A stretch of DNA of 64,000 nt from Chryseobacterium sp. MYb264 (GTDB lineage: Bacteria; Bacteroidota; Bacteroidia; Flavobacteriales; Weeksellaceae). The DNA is taken from positions 496,001 through 560,000 of the forward strand of contig NZ_CP142422.1 in assembly GCF_035974275.1 (NCBI RefSeq), written 5' to 3'. Positions 42,737 through 52,219 of this stretch are shown here, one piece after another. A model generated the notes under the pieces. That model made no database searches. It was not told where the DNA came from and was given only the letters and a program-made list of their open reading frames with translations. How positions within the stretch are numbered: the first letter of the stretch is position 1; each line of letters starts with the position of its first letter. Both the position numbers and the translations under genes were made by a program.

Positions 42737-44287
42737 ATGTCTAAAAAAGTAAAGGATTTTGGAATCGAGAAAACACTCAAAAACTTAGGAATTAAAGAAG
42801 AGAATAAAGGAACTTCAGTAGGCGGAAAATATTTTGCATCAGGAAAGACAATAGAAAGCTATTCTCCCGTAGATGGCAACTTAATTGCTAAAATAAAGAC
42901 TTCCGGAGCATCAGATTATGATAAGGTAATCGAAACTGCTGAAAAGGCTTTTAAAGAGTTCAGACTCATTCCGGCTCCTAAAAGAGGGGAAATGGTAAGA
43001 CAACTTGGTCAGAAATTAAGACAATATAAGGACGATTTAGGAAAACTTGTTTCTTATGAAATGGGTAAATCTCTGCAGGAAGGGCTGGGTGAAGTTCAGG
43101 AAATGATCGACATCTGCGACTTTGCGGTGGGAGTTTCAAGACAGCTTCATGGCTACACAATGCACTCCGAAAGACCAGGACACAGAATGTACGAGCAGTA
43201 TCATCCACTAGGAATTGTAGGAATTATTACCGCATTCAACTTTCCGGTAGCAGTTTGGGCTTGGAACACGGCATTAGCGTGGATCTGCGGTAACGTAACG
43301 ATCTGGAAACCGTCTGAAAAAACTCCGTTCTGTGCAATTGCTTGTCAAAACATTATGAATGAAGTTTTAAAGGAGAATAATCTTTCTGACGGAATTTCAA
43401 GTGTATTGGTGGCAGATCACGAGATCGGACAAAAATTGGTAGATGATAAGAGAGTGGCTTTGGTTTCTTTCACAGGTTCTACAAGAGTGGGAAGAATGGT
43501 TTCTACTAATGTGGCTCAGAGATTTGGGAAGTCTATTCTTGAATTGGGAGGAAACAATGCAATTATTATTTCTAAAGATGCCGACATCAATATGTCGATT
43601 ATCGGTGCGGTTTTCGGAGCTGTTGGAACGGCTGGGCAGAGATGTACCTCTACAAGACGACTGATTATTCATGAAAGCGTTTACGATGAAGTGAAAAACA
43701 GACTGGTAAAAGCTTACGGACAATTAAAGATAGGAAATCCTTTGGATGAAACTAATCACGTAGGTCCGCTTATCGATACTGATGCGGTAAATATGTATCA
43801 GGAAGCGATTAAAAAAGGTAAAAAAGAAGGTGCTAAATTCATCGTTGAAGGCGAGGTTTTAAAAGGAAAAGGTTACGAATCCGGTTGCTATGTAAAGCCG
43901 TGTATTGCTGAAGTGAAGAATTCTTATGAGATCGTTCAGCACGAAACTTTTGCTCCGATTTTATATTTAATTAAATACAAAACGTTAGACGAGGCTATTG
44001 CAATTCAGAATGATGTTCCTCAGGGATTATCATCTGCGATTATGACGCAAAACCTTAGAGAAGCGGAATTATTCCTTTCTCATGCAGGTTCAGACTGCGG
44101 AATTGCCAATGTAAATATCGGAACTTCCGGTGCTGAAATTGGCGGAGCATTCGGTGGAGAAAAAGAAACCGGAGGTGGAAGAGAGTCGGGATCAGACGTT
44201 TGGAAATACTATATGAGACGTCAAACCAATACTATAAATTACACGACTAATCTTCCTTTAGCACAAGGGATTAAGTTTGATATATAA
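42737..44287 (+). CDS. ALDH7-family aldehyde dehydrogenase, probable L-2-aminoadipate-6-semialdehyde dehydrogenase
   Basis: 516 residues with a complete ALDH fold. The general base Glu269 is in LELGGNN, the nucleophile Cys303 in AGQRCTSTRRL, and the cofactor block is FNFPVAVWAWN. The ELGGNNAI and GGAFGGEKETGGGRESGSD blocks are typical of ALDH7A1/AmaB enzymes. It oxidises 2-aminoadipate 6-semialdehyde (allysine) to 2-aminoadipate with NAD(P). The next gene encodes the lysine 6-aminotransferase that produces this semialdehyde, so the pair forms a lysine-degradation operon. Confidence 0.92.
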   Translation: MSKKVKDFGIEKTLKNLGIKEENKGTSVGGKYFASGKTIESYSPVDGNLIAKIKTSGASDYDKVIETAEKAFKEFRLIPAPKRGEMVRQLGQKLRQYKDDLGKLVSYEMGKSLQEGLGEVQEMIDICDFAVGVSRQLHGYTMHSERPGHRMYEQYHPLGIVGIITAFNFPVAVWAWNTALAWICGNVTIWKPSEKTPFCAIACQNIMNEVLKENNLSDGISSVLVADHEIGQKLVDDKRVALVSFTGSTRVGRMVSTNVAQRFGKSILELGGNNAIIISKDADINMSIIGAVFGAVGTAGQRCTSTRRLIIHESVYDEVKNRLVKAYGQLKIGNPLDETNHVGPLIDTDAVNMYQEAIKKGKKEGAKFIVEGEVLKGKGYESGCYVKPCIAEVKNSYEIVQHETFAPILYLIKYKTLDEAIAIQNDVPQGLSSAIMTQNLREAELFLSHAGSDCGIANVNIGTSGAEIGGAFGGEKETGGGRESGSDVWKYYMRRQTNTINYTTNLPLAQGIKFDI

Positions 44288-44299
44288 AAGCATCACTTT

Positions 44300-44386
44300 A
44301 ATAATTTAAAAATTAAAAGATTAAATAATTAAGAGATTCTGGAATGTCTAATTTTTCAATTTTTTAATCTTTTACTAAATTTTCAA
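44300..44386. repeat. AT-rich inverted-word hairpin in the lysine operon (no ORF)
   Basis: AAAAGATTAAA (44315-44325) is the exact inverse of TTTAATCTTTT (44363-44373), and the surrounding A/T words also mirror each other. It fills the 111-bp gap between the two genes. Confidence 0.55.
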
Positions 44387-44398
44387 TTCACATCAAAT

Positions 44399-45727
44399 AT
44401 GGAACAGACAACAATTGATATACAGGCAAATAAAGTAAAGGAAACTATAAGCAAACACGTATTGGCAGATGGTTTTGATTTCGTAATGGATATTGAAAGA
44501 TCTCATGGGTCATGGCTTTATGACAGGCTTACTAACAGAGAATATCTGGATATGTTTTCGATGTTCGCATCCGCATCCATAGGATATAACCACCCTTATC
44601 TTGTCGAAAAATCGGCTTGGTTAGGGAAAATGGCGGTGAACAAACCGACGTTGGCAGATGTTTACACTGAGGAATATGCAAACTTTTTAGAAGTTTTTGA
44701 GAGGGTTGTGATTCCTGAAGAATTGCAGTATGCTTTTTTCATAGAAGGCGGAACAATGGGCGTTGAAAATGCTATGAAAGCTTGCTTCGACTGGAAAACG
44801 CGTAAGAATTTTGCGAAAGGTCTTGACACCGAAGCCGGAATTTGCATCCACTTCAGACAGGCATTTCACGGAAGAAGTGGCTATACGTTAAGCTTAACAA
44901 ATACTTCAGATCCAAGAAAATATCAGTATTTTCCGATGTTTGAATGGCCTAGAATCCTGAATCCTAAACTGACGTTCCCGATTACGGAAGAAAATCTTGA
45001 GGAAACGGTTAAAAATGAAAATCTGGCTTTAATTCAGATCGAAGAAGCTATTCTGATGAACCCTGATAAAGTCGCGTGCATCATCATTGAGCCTATTCAG
45101 GCTGAAGGAGGTGACAACCATTTCAGAGATGAATTTTTACTGGGATTGAGAAGAATTTGTGATAATCATGATATTTTACTGATTTTTGATGAAGTGCAGA
45201 CAGGTATCGGAATTACCGGTAAAATGTGGGCATTCCAGCATTTTACGGCGAAACCCGATATTATTTCTTTCGGTAAAAAAGCACAGGTTTGCGGAGTGTT
45301 GGCGAATAAAGAGAAATTTGATGAAGTACCTGATAATGTGTTCAGAGAGAGTTCCAGAATCAACTCTACGTTTGGAGGTAATTTTATCGATATGCTTCGT
45401 TTCCAATTGACGATGGAGGTGATTGAGAAAGAAAATTTGGTGGAAAATGCGAGAGTGGTGGGAGATTATTTATTGGAAGAGCTTACATTATTAGCAGAAA
45501 AATATCCTGAAAAAATTTCAAATGCAAGAGGCCGAGGATTGATGTGTGCCATAGATCTGCCGACTGCCGGGCAAAGAAATAGGCTTCGTGAAGAGCTTTG
45601 GAACGACGGTTTGATTATCTTACCTTGTGGAGATCAGTCGATTCGTTTCCGTCCCCATTTGAATGTGACGAAAGACGAAATCAAGCTTGCTTTAGACAAA
45701 ATAGAAAATAACATTAATAAAATTTAA
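44399..45727 (+). CDS. lat: L-lysine 6-aminotransferase (lysine-epsilon aminotransferase)
   Basis: 442 residues, class-III PLP aminotransferase. Asp264 lies in LIFDEVQTGIG and the Schiff-base Lys in SFGKKAQ (Lys293/294). N-terminal blocks SWLYDRLTNREYLDMFSMFAS and FIEGGTMGVENAMKACFDWKTRKN are characteristic of the Lat family. It transfers the epsilon-amino group of lysine to 2-oxoglutarate, giving allysine and glutamate. It lies directly downstream of the ALDH7 gene. Confidence 0.94.
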   Translation: MEQTTIDIQANKVKETISKHVLADGFDFVMDIERSHGSWLYDRLTNREYLDMFSMFASASIGYNHPYLVEKSAWLGKMAVNKPTLADVYTEEYANFLEVFERVVIPEELQYAFFIEGGTMGVENAMKACFDWKTRKNFAKGLDTEAGICIHFRQAFHGRSGYTLSLTNTSDPRKYQYFPMFEWPRILNPKLTFPITEENLEETVKNENLALIQIEEAILMNPDKVACIIIEPIQAEGGDNHFRDEFLLGLRRICDNHDILLIFDEVQTGIGITGKMWAFQHFTAKPDIISFGKKAQVCGVLANKEKFDEVPDNVFRESSRINSTFGGNFIDMLRFQLTMEVIEKENLVENARVVGDYLLEELTLLAEKYPEKISNARGRGLMCAIDLPTAGQRNRLREELWNDGLIILPCGDQSIRFRPHLNVTKDEIKLALDKIENNINKI

Positions 45728-45789
45728 AACTGTTAATTTGTAATTGTGAAAAAAATGTTCTATATTTAGATACTCAAACGGAAAAGAAT

Positions 45790-46020
45790 ATGGAAAGAAG
45801 TACAAGAGTATCAGTTTTTGAAAGCGATAAGCAGGCAGAAATACAATTAATCAAATCCAAGTTGGACGATGCGCAGATTAAAAATGCGGTTGAAAACAAC
45901 TATCTTACTTTTACGACCACGCCCACGGCAACATCGTTGAAAGTTATGGTAAAATTGGAAGATGAGAAGAAAGCATTTGAAGTAATCGACGGCTATCTTC
46001 AGCAAAGTGAAAATCAATAA
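45790..46020 (+). CDS. DUF2007-like small protein
   Basis: 76 residues. Pattern VSVFESDKQAEIQLIKSKLDDAQIKNAVENN then ..KVMVKLEDEKKAFEVIDGYL, a small alpha/beta (ferredoxin-like) fold matching the DUF2007 'putative signal transducing protein' family. No signal peptide. It is preceded by its own AT-rich leader with TATATTTA, close to the -7 consensus. Function unknown. Confidence 0.7.
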   Translation: MERSTRVSVFESDKQAEIQLIKSKLDDAQIKNAVENNYLTFTTTPTATSLKVMVKLEDEKKAFEVIDGYLQQSENQ

Positions 46021-46056
46021 AAAAACAATTTCATAATTTTAAATTTTACTACTTCG

Positions 46057-46094
46057 AACCGAAAATTAATTTTAATTAGTTTTCGGTTTTTTTT
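46057..46094 (+). terminator. Terminator of the DUF2007-like gene
   Basis: AACCGAAAA (46057-46065) and TTTTCGGTT (46080-46088) stem with an A/T-rich inner helix and a run of Ts. Confidence 0.8.
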
Positions 46095-46215
46095 GGTTAA
46101 TAGAAGAAATTGATCAGTTAATTCTGAAGTTTACATTTAATTATAAATAAAGATTTAACGTTTAAGCTTTATTTTATTTTTAATATCTTTAAAGTAATTC
46201 TTAAAAATATTAATT

Positions 46216-46491
46216 ATGATAGAACAAATCATCGGATACTCAGGAGCGCTTATTTCATCGATATCATTCTTACCACAGGTGATCAAATTGTGGAAGACGA
46301 AATCAGGGCATGACCTCTCTATGGTTACCTTATTTTTTCTAACACTGAATGCTATACTGTGGGTTATTTACGGATTGATGAAAGATGCAAAACCACTTTG
46401 GATCACCAATATTCTGATGTTAACAATGCTGATTGTTATGATTATCCTTAAGATCCTGTACCGAAATAATGTATCGATTTCTAAAAAATGA
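46216..46491 (+). CDS. SemiSWEET sugar transporter (PQ-loop family)
   Basis: 91 residues with three helices (~5-22, 38-56 and 63-84), forming one triple-helix bundle that must dimerise. The PQ motif is SFLPQVIKLWKTKS (Pro~21, Gln~22). Bacterial SemiSWEETs are facilitators for sugars such as sucrose. Monocistronic. The specific substrate is not predictable. Confidence 0.9.
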   Translation: MIEQIIGYSGALISSISFLPQVIKLWKTKSGHDLSMVTLFFLTLNAILWVIYGLMKDAKPLWITNILMLTMLIVMIILKILYRNNVSISKK

Positions 46492-46714
46492 ATAGGAAGG
46501 ATGTCGTAATCATCTTTATGTAAACAAAATTTAATCAATTTATTTTGAATTAAATCATTAATATTCAGGGGTTAAATAATTTTTAAAGATACAAACATAA
46601 ATTCTGTTTTAACTTATGCTCATAAAAACTATCAATGAATATAGTTTCCATGAGCTTTTTAACATAAAAATACATGATAAACTATACTTTTAAATTATTC
46701 AATTTATTATCAAC

Positions 46715-47227
46715 ATGGAGCAAGAAATTAAACTAAGAAAGGCGGAAATTGATGACAGAGATATTATCTGGGATATTTTGCAGCAGGCCATTGAAAGAAG
46801 AAGAATAGACGGAAGCACGCAATGGCAGCAAGGATATCCCAATCTTGGAACTGTGGAAAGTGACATTGAAAAAGGTTTCGGATTTGTGATGACCGTGGAT
46901 GGGGAAATAGCGGTATATGTTGCACTGATTCTAAATGACGAACCCGCTTACAGCTCAATCGAAGGAGCCTGGCTGAGCGACGGAGAATTTGTGGTGGTAC
47001 ATCGTGTGGCGGTTGATGAAAAATTTGCCGGACAGGGAATGGTTAAAAAATTATTTGATCATATTGAAGATTTCACAAGATCTCATGACATCCAAAGTGT
47101 TAAAGTAGATACCAATTTCGACAATGTAGCAATGTTGAAAATCCTTGAAGCTAAAGGATATTCATACTGCGGAGAGGTTTTTCTGGCTGGCGGAATGAGG
47201 AAGGCTTATGAGAAGATTATCATTTGA
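46715..47227 (+). CDS. GNAT-family N-acetyltransferase
   Basis: 170 residues. The acetyl-CoA pyrophosphate loop is VHRVAVDEKFAGQGMVKKL (~95-113, a variant of Q/RxxGxG/A), followed by the C-terminal NVAMLKILEAKGYSYCG motif that closes the fold. Substrate unknown. Monocistronic, with a ~215-bp AT-rich leader in which I see no clear promoter. Confidence 0.88.
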   Translation: MEQEIKLRKAEIDDRDIIWDILQQAIERRRIDGSTQWQQGYPNLGTVESDIEKGFGFVMTVDGEIAVYVALILNDEPAYSSIEGAWLSDGEFVVVHRVAVDEKFAGQGMVKKLFDHIEDFTRSHDIQSVKVDTNFDNVAMLKILEAKGYSYCGEVFLAGGMRKAYEKIII

Positions 47228-47300
47228 TGCAAAAGTTAAATCTAATTTCATTGAATTTTTAAAAGACCCAATATTTATAAACTCTATTGAGTTTGTTCGT

Positions 47301-47315
47301 TTGGTTCAGAACTAA
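47301..47315. promoter_or_regulatory. Putative operator of the efflux regulator
   Basis: TTGGTTCAGAACTAA is a 15-bp palindrome with one mismatched pair, lying just upstream of the -7 element. Neighbouring TTTGTTC words may form a second half-site. Confidence 0.4.
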
Positions 47316-47319
47316 TTTC

Positions 47320-47327
47320 TACATTTG
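47320..47327 (+). promoter_or_regulatory. -7 element of the RND efflux operon
   Basis: TACATTTG, 17 bp before the ATG at 47345, with a TTG 16 bp upstream. Confidence 0.5.
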
Positions 47328-47344
47328 TTCAAATTTTATATACA

Positions 47345-47800
47345 ATGCATAATAGTATAGAGATTGATGAAAAAATTTTTCAGGATGCCGTAAGATTTTA
47401 TGGTGCCATTTTCAACATACCTCCTTTAGCGTCAAAAATATACGCCTACCTGCTGTTTGATCACGAACGGGTTGGGATTACTTTTGATGAGTTCGTGGAA
47501 GTACTTTCTGCAAGTAAAAGCTCGGTTTCAACGAGTCTTTCTCTTTTATTGAACGCAGAACTGATTGTGGATCACAATAAAATGGATGAGAGAAAAAGGT
47601 ATTTTTTTCTCAACGATGAATACAAAAAAATAAGATTTGAAAAAATAGTGCAGAAAATGCAAGACGAATTAAAACTACTGGATGACCTTAACAATTTTAA
47701 AAAAAATCAGGACGATGAATACAATGAAAGAATTGAAGCTTATAAGGCACTTTTAAATAAAAACATAATAAATATTCAAGAATCTCTTAATAAACTATAA
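47345..47800 (+). CDS. GbsR/MarR-like transcriptional regulator of the RND operon
   Basis: 151 residues. The winged helix is at ~25-90 (PPLASKIYAYLLFDHERVGITFDEFVEVLSASKSSVSTSLSLLLNAELI) followed by a long C-terminal coiled coil (KIVQKMQDELKLLDDLNNFKK), the layout of GbsR-type regulators. Only 2 bp separate it from the adaptor gene, so it is co-transcribed with and presumably represses the pump. Inducer unknown. Confidence 0.85.
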   Translation: MHNSIEIDEKIFQDAVRFYGAIFNIPPLASKIYAYLLFDHERVGITFDEFVEVLSASKSSVSTSLSLLLNAELIVDHNKMDERKRYFFLNDEYKKIRFEKIVQKMQDELKLLDDLNNFKKNQDDEYNERIEAYKALLNKNIINIQESLNKL

Positions 47801-47802
47801 TA

Positions 47803-48987
47803 ATGAACAACAAGCTAGTTATACTTTCTGTTGCAGTGCTTTCACTTACTGCCTGCAACAAAGAAGCTCCGAAGCAGGATGGTGCAAAACCTTATCCTGT
47901 GATTAATGTGGAGACAAAAAATATAGTGGGCTATCAGACGTTTCCGGCTACCATTCAGGGTAGAGTAAACAATGATGTTCGCGCGAAAATACAAGGATAT
48001 ATTACTCAGGTTTTAGTAGATGAAGGGCAGTACGTTACCAAAGGACAACCACTTTTCCGTCTTGAAACGAATATCCTGAATGAAAGTGCGGCGGCTTCCA
48101 AAGCGGGAATCGGTGCAGCTGAATCTACCATTGCGGCAGCTCAGGCAGCTGTAAGTGCAGCGAATGTGGAAGTGAATAAACTTAAACCACTGGTTCAGAA
48201 AAATATCATCAGTAATGTTCAGCTACAAACGGCTCAGGCAAATTTAGCGCAGGCTCAGGCTCAGTTAAAACAGGCTCAGGCTTCTAAAAGTCAAGCGGTT
48301 GCGAATTATAAAGGTGTAGAAGCGAATATCGAATATTCCATTATTCGTGCGCCTATATCCGGAGTGGTGGGAAGACTTCCTCTAAAAGTGGGAAGTTTAG
48401 TTGGTCCTACGGATCAGACGGCTTTAACAACAGTTTCGGATACATCTCAGATCTACGCGTATTTTGCAATGAATGAAAAAGAATATTTCGATTTCCTTGA
48501 AAAATCTCCGGGAGCTTCAATGCCTGAAAAGATCAAAAACCTTCCGATGGTTGAGTTACAATTGGCCAACGGAAGTCTTTATCCTGAAAAAGGTAGAATT
48601 GAAGCGATTACAGGGCAAATTGATCCTACAACAGGTACCATTCAGTTCAGAGTTGGATTTACCAATGCACAAAAATTATTAAGTAACGGTAATAGCGGAA
48701 CGATCAGATTCCCACAAACGTACGACAATGTTTTGGTGGTTCCGGAAAGTGCTACTTACGAGCAACAGGGTATCGTTTACGTTTATAAAGTGGAAAAAGA
48801 TACAGCTAAAAATGTGGTGGTGAATGTAATCGACAGAATCGACAATATGGCTTTAATTAAAACGGGGGTAAACAAGGGTGAAATGATTGTGGCTGCAGGA
48901 ATCGGAGGTTTGAAATCCGGAACTGCCGTGAAGCCTAAGCCTGTGAAAATGGATAGCCTTGTTCAATCTATAAAACCGAAATTCTAA
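47803..48987 (+). CDS. RND efflux periplasmic adaptor (membrane-fusion protein)
   Basis: 394 residues. The lipoprotein signal ends in LTAC (Cys18). Lipoyl halves (VRAKIQGYITQVLVDEGQYVTKGQPLF and YSIIRAPISGVVGRLPLKVGSLV) surround an Ala/Gln-rich helical hairpin (~105-165), then beta-barrel and membrane-proximal domains. AcrA/MexA-like. It bridges the inner-membrane RND pump and the outer-membrane factor encoded next. Confidence 0.93.
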   Translation: MNNKLVILSVAVLSLTACNKEAPKQDGAKPYPVINVETKNIVGYQTFPATIQGRVNNDVRAKIQGYITQVLVDEGQYVTKGQPLFRLETNILNESAAASKAGIGAAESTIAAAQAAVSAANVEVNKLKPLVQKNIISNVQLQTAQANLAQAQAQLKQAQASKSQAVANYKGVEANIEYSIIRAPISGVVGRLPLKVGSLVGPTDQTALTTVSDTSQIYAYFAMNEKEYFDFLEKSPGASMPEKIKNLPMVELQLANGSLYPEKGRIEAITGQIDPTTGTIQFRVGFTNAQKLLSNGNSGTIRFPQTYDNVLVVPESATYEQQGIVYVYKVEKDTAKNVVVNVIDRIDNMALIKTGVNKGEMIVAAGIGGLKSGTAVKPKPVKMDSLVQSIKPKF

Positions 48988-48988
48988 G

Positions 48989-51900
48989 ATGATTAAAAAT
49001 TTTATAAACAGACCGGTCTTATCCACCGTAATCTCAATCTTGATTGTGATTCTCGGGGTGCTAGGGCTGATCTCGCTGCCGGTTACCCAGTATCCGGACA
49101 TTGCGCCGCCTACGGTGAGTGTAAGTACAACCTACACCGGAGCCAATGCCGAGACTGTAATGAAAAGTGTGGTAGTACCTTTGGAAGAGCAGATCAATGG
49201 GGTGGAAGGTATGGATTATATTACTTCTACTGCCGGAAATGATGGTTCTGCGCAGATTCAGGTATTCTTTAAACAAGGGATAGACCCGGATATTGCTGCG
49301 GTAAACGTACAAAACCGTGTATCGAGAGCTACTCCGCTTCTTCCAAGTGAGGTTACTCGTTCCGGGGTCGTTACGCAGAAACAGCAGACGAGTGCCCTGA
49401 TGTATATGTCTTTCTATTCTGAAAATAAAGATCTTAATGATGTGTACCTTCAGAACTTTTTGAATATCAATGTAATCCCCAATCTTAAAAGAATTAATGG
49501 GGTAGGTGATGCCAATGTTTTCGGAGGTAAAAACTACTCGATGAGAATTTGGCTTGATCCTGCTAAAATGGCGGCTTACAGCGTAACGCCTACTGATGTT
49601 ACCAATGCCATCAACGAGCAGAGTCGAGAAGCGGCGGCTGGTTCTATCGGACAAAACAGCGGTAGCTCTTTCGAATATATTATTAAATATGTTGGTAAAT
49701 TCAACGATAAAGAACAATACGATAATATTATCATTAAATCTCTTGCAGACGGACAAAACCTGATGCTGAAAGATGTTGCCAAAGTAGAATTGGCAGGTCA
49801 GTCATACACAGGAATCGGGGAAAACGGAAATTATCCGTCGATCAGTATGGGGATCTTCCAGACACCGGGATCTAATGCTCAGGAGATTATTGCTAATATC
49901 AAAACGTATCTGAAATCAGCGGAAGGAAGCTTCCCTCAGGGAATTAAATATACGTACAACTTCGATACTAACGAATTCTTGGATGCATCCATTGAAAAGG
50001 TAATTCATACCTTGATTGAAGCATTTATTTTGGTATTCATCGTGGTATATATCTTCCTTCAGGATTTTAGATCTACATTAATTCCGGCTATTGCGGTTCC
50101 GGTTTCTATTGTGGGAGCATTCTTCTTCCTGAATTTATTCGGCTATTCATTAAACTTATTAACGTTATTCGCTTTAGTACTTGCCATTGGTATTGTTGTG
50201 GATGACGCGATTGTCGTCGTGGAAGCCGTTCACGCCAAGATGGAGCACGGTATTCCTGATGCTAAAAAAGCGACGGTAGCAGCAATGGACGAGATCACGG
50301 GCGCGATTATTTCAATCACCCTGGTAATGGCATCAGTATTCGTTCCGGTAACGTTTATCACTGGTCCTACAGGGGTTTTCTATCAGCAGTTCGGTATCAC
50401 ACTAATTGTGGCCATCGTAATTTCTGCGGTAAACGCCTTGACGTTGAGTCCGGTTTTATGTTCATTATTCTTAAAACCACACGATGCTCACCATGCAGAA
50501 TATAAAAATTTAAATTTCCTTCAGAAGTTTTTCTATAAGTTCAATATTGCTTTTAAAACAACAACAGACCGTTACGGAAGAGGATTTGTATTCTTATTGA
50601 GACATAAATGGGTAACCTTACTTATCTTCGCTATTACAGGTGGAATTTTATATTGGGCGAGTACAACCATGAAGAAAGGTTTCGTACCAACGGAAGATAG
50701 AGGGATCATCTTTACCGATGTTCAGTTGCCTCCGGGAGCTTCTATGGAAAGAACATACAACGCTTTGAAAACGCTTCAGGCTAATGCATTGAAAGTGCCG
50801 GGTGTTCAGAACGTAACGATTTCTACAGGTAGAGGTTTCTTATCTGGGAATGGTAGTAATAATGGTTTGGCTTTCATTAAATTAGCGCCATTTGAAGACC
50901 GTAAAAAAGACGGACAGACTTCTGAAGATATCACGAAAAAATTATTCGGTATTTCGGGTAAAGTTCCTGATGCTAAAGTTGTATTCTTCCAGCCGCCAAG
51001 TGTACCAGGTTTTGGTAACAGTGCCGGTTTTGAGATGGTACTATTGGATAAAGCAGGTGGTGAATATGCAGATTTGGATAATACGACCAATGAATTCATC
51101 GGAAAACTAATGCAAAGACCTGAGATTGAATTTGCGCAGACTTCATTCAATACAAAATATCCTCAGTATGAAATGCAGGTAAACGTTCCTCTTGCGAAAA
51201 AAGTAGGAGTTTCGGTAAGTGATATCTTATCAACTATGCAGGGATATATCGGAGGTATTTATACTGCTGACTTTACGAAATATGGTAAGCAGTTCAGAGT
51301 AATGGTGCAGGCTCTTCCTGAAAACAGACAAAACATTGAGAATCTTAATGAATTGTATGTGAAAACAGGTTCAGGCGTGATGTCTCCGATTTCACAGTTT
51401 GTAACAATGAAAAAAGCATACGGACCACAGTCGGTAAGTCGTTACAACTTGTTTACTTCTGTGAAGATTACAGGTTCAAACTCGGGTGGATATAGTTCCG
51501 GAGATGCGATTGCTGCAGTACAGCAGGTGGCTAAGGAAAGCCTGAATCAGAATTATGATGTAGAGTTTACAGGATTGACGAGAGAGGAATTAAACTCAGG
51601 TTCTCAAACCGTTCTGATCTTCGGGTTAAGTTTAATTTTTGTGTATTTCATCCTTTCGGCTCAGTATGAAAGTTATATTCTTCCTTTGGTAGTGGTAATT
51701 TCTCTTCCTCTTGGGGTAATGGGAGCGTACTTTGGGCAAAAAGTGATGGGCTTGGAAAACAATATTTACTTCCAGATCGCCCTGATCATGTTGGTCGGGT
51801 TGCTCGCGAAGAATGCGATTTTGATCATTGAGTTTGCTGTCCAGAGAAGGAATCATGGCGAAACCATCGTTATGGCTGCTATTAATGCTGCAAAAGCGAG

Positions 51901-52135
51901 ATTAAGACCGATTCTGATGACGTCATTTGCCTTCATCTTTGGTTTATTACCATTGGTTTTAGCAAGCGGAATTGGTGCGGTTGGTAACAGATCTATTGCA
52001 ACAGGTGCGGCCATCGGGTTATTAATAGGTACTATTTTAGGACTTTTCGTAATTCCGGTGTTGTTCGTTATTTTCCAGACATTACAGGAGAAAGTAAAAC
52101 CTATCAAGCACGAAGAAATCAATTTAGCAGAATAA
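48989..52135 (+). CDS. RND multidrug efflux transporter, HAE1 family
   Basis: 1,048 residues, normal AcrB length. The N-terminus (FINRPVLSTVISILIVILG), the paired Asp residues of TM4 (IGIVVDDAIVVVEAV, proton relay) and the matching Lys/Asn in the second half (LVGLLAKNAILIIEFA) are intact. Two large periplasmic loops. Proton-driven export of hydrophobic and amphiphilic compounds. It starts 1 bp after the adaptor stop codon. Confidence 0.95.
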   Translation: MIKNFINRPVLSTVISILIVILGVLGLISLPVTQYPDIAPPTVSVSTTYTGANAETVMKSVVVPLEEQINGVEGMDYITSTAGNDGSAQIQVFFKQGIDPDIAAVNVQNRVSRATPLLPSEVTRSGVVTQKQQTSALMYMSFYSENKDLNDVYLQNFLNINVIPNLKRINGVGDANVFGGKNYSMRIWLDPAKMAAYSVTPTDVTNAINEQSREAAAGSIGQNSGSSFEYIIKYVGKFNDKEQYDNIIIKSLADGQNLMLKDVAKVELAGQSYTGIGENGNYPSISMGIFQTPGSNAQEIIANIKTYLKSAEGSFPQGIKYTYNFDTNEFLDASIEKVIHTLIEAFILVFIVVYIFLQDFRSTLIPAIAVPVSIVGAFFFLNLFGYSLNLLTLFALVLAIGIVVDDAIVVVEAVHAKMEHGIPDAKKATVAAMDEITGAIISITLVMASVFVPVTFITGPTGVFYQQFGITLIVAIVISAVNALTLSPVLCSLFLKPHDAHHAEYKNLNFLQKFFYKFNIAFKTTTDRYGRGFVFLLRHKWVTLLIFAITGGILYWASTTMKKGFVPTEDRGIIFTDVQLPPGASMERTYNALKTLQANALKVPGVQNVTISTGRGFLSGNGSNNGLAFIKLAPFEDRKKDGQTSEDITKKLFGISGKVPDAKVVFFQPPSVPGFGNSAGFEMVLLDKAGGEYADLDNTTNEFIGKLMQRPEIEFAQTSFNTKYPQYEMQVNVPLAKKVGVSVSDILSTMQGYIGGIYTADFTKYGKQFRVMVQALPENRQNIENLNELYVKTGSGVMSPISQFVTMKKAYGPQSVSRYNLFTSVKITGSNSGGYSSGDAIAAVQQVAKESLNQNYDVEFTGLTREELNSGSQTVLIFGLSLIFVYFILSAQYESYILPLVVVISLPLGVMGAYFGQKVMGLENNIYFQIALIMLVGLLAKNAILIIEFAVQRRNHGETIVMAAINAAKARLRPILMTSFAFIFGLLPLVLASGIGAVGNRSIATGAAIGLLIGTILGLFVIPVLFVIFQTLQEKVKPIKHEEINLAE

Positions 52136-52145
52136 ATTAAGTTAG

Positions 52146-52217
52146 TTTAAGGTTTTGGGTTTAAAGTTTAATAACTAAAAAACCGAAGACCTTAAACCTT
52201 AAATTTAAAACTTTAAA
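52146..52217. repeat. AT-rich inverted-word element between pump and outer-membrane factor (no ORF)
   Basis: TTTAAGGTTT (52146-52155) is the inverse of 52194-52203, and TTTAAAGTTT (52160-52169) is the inverse of 52208-52217. The two word pairs occur in A-B ... A'-B' order, as in four-helix cassette 2. Confidence 0.6.
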
Positions 52218-52219
52218 GA

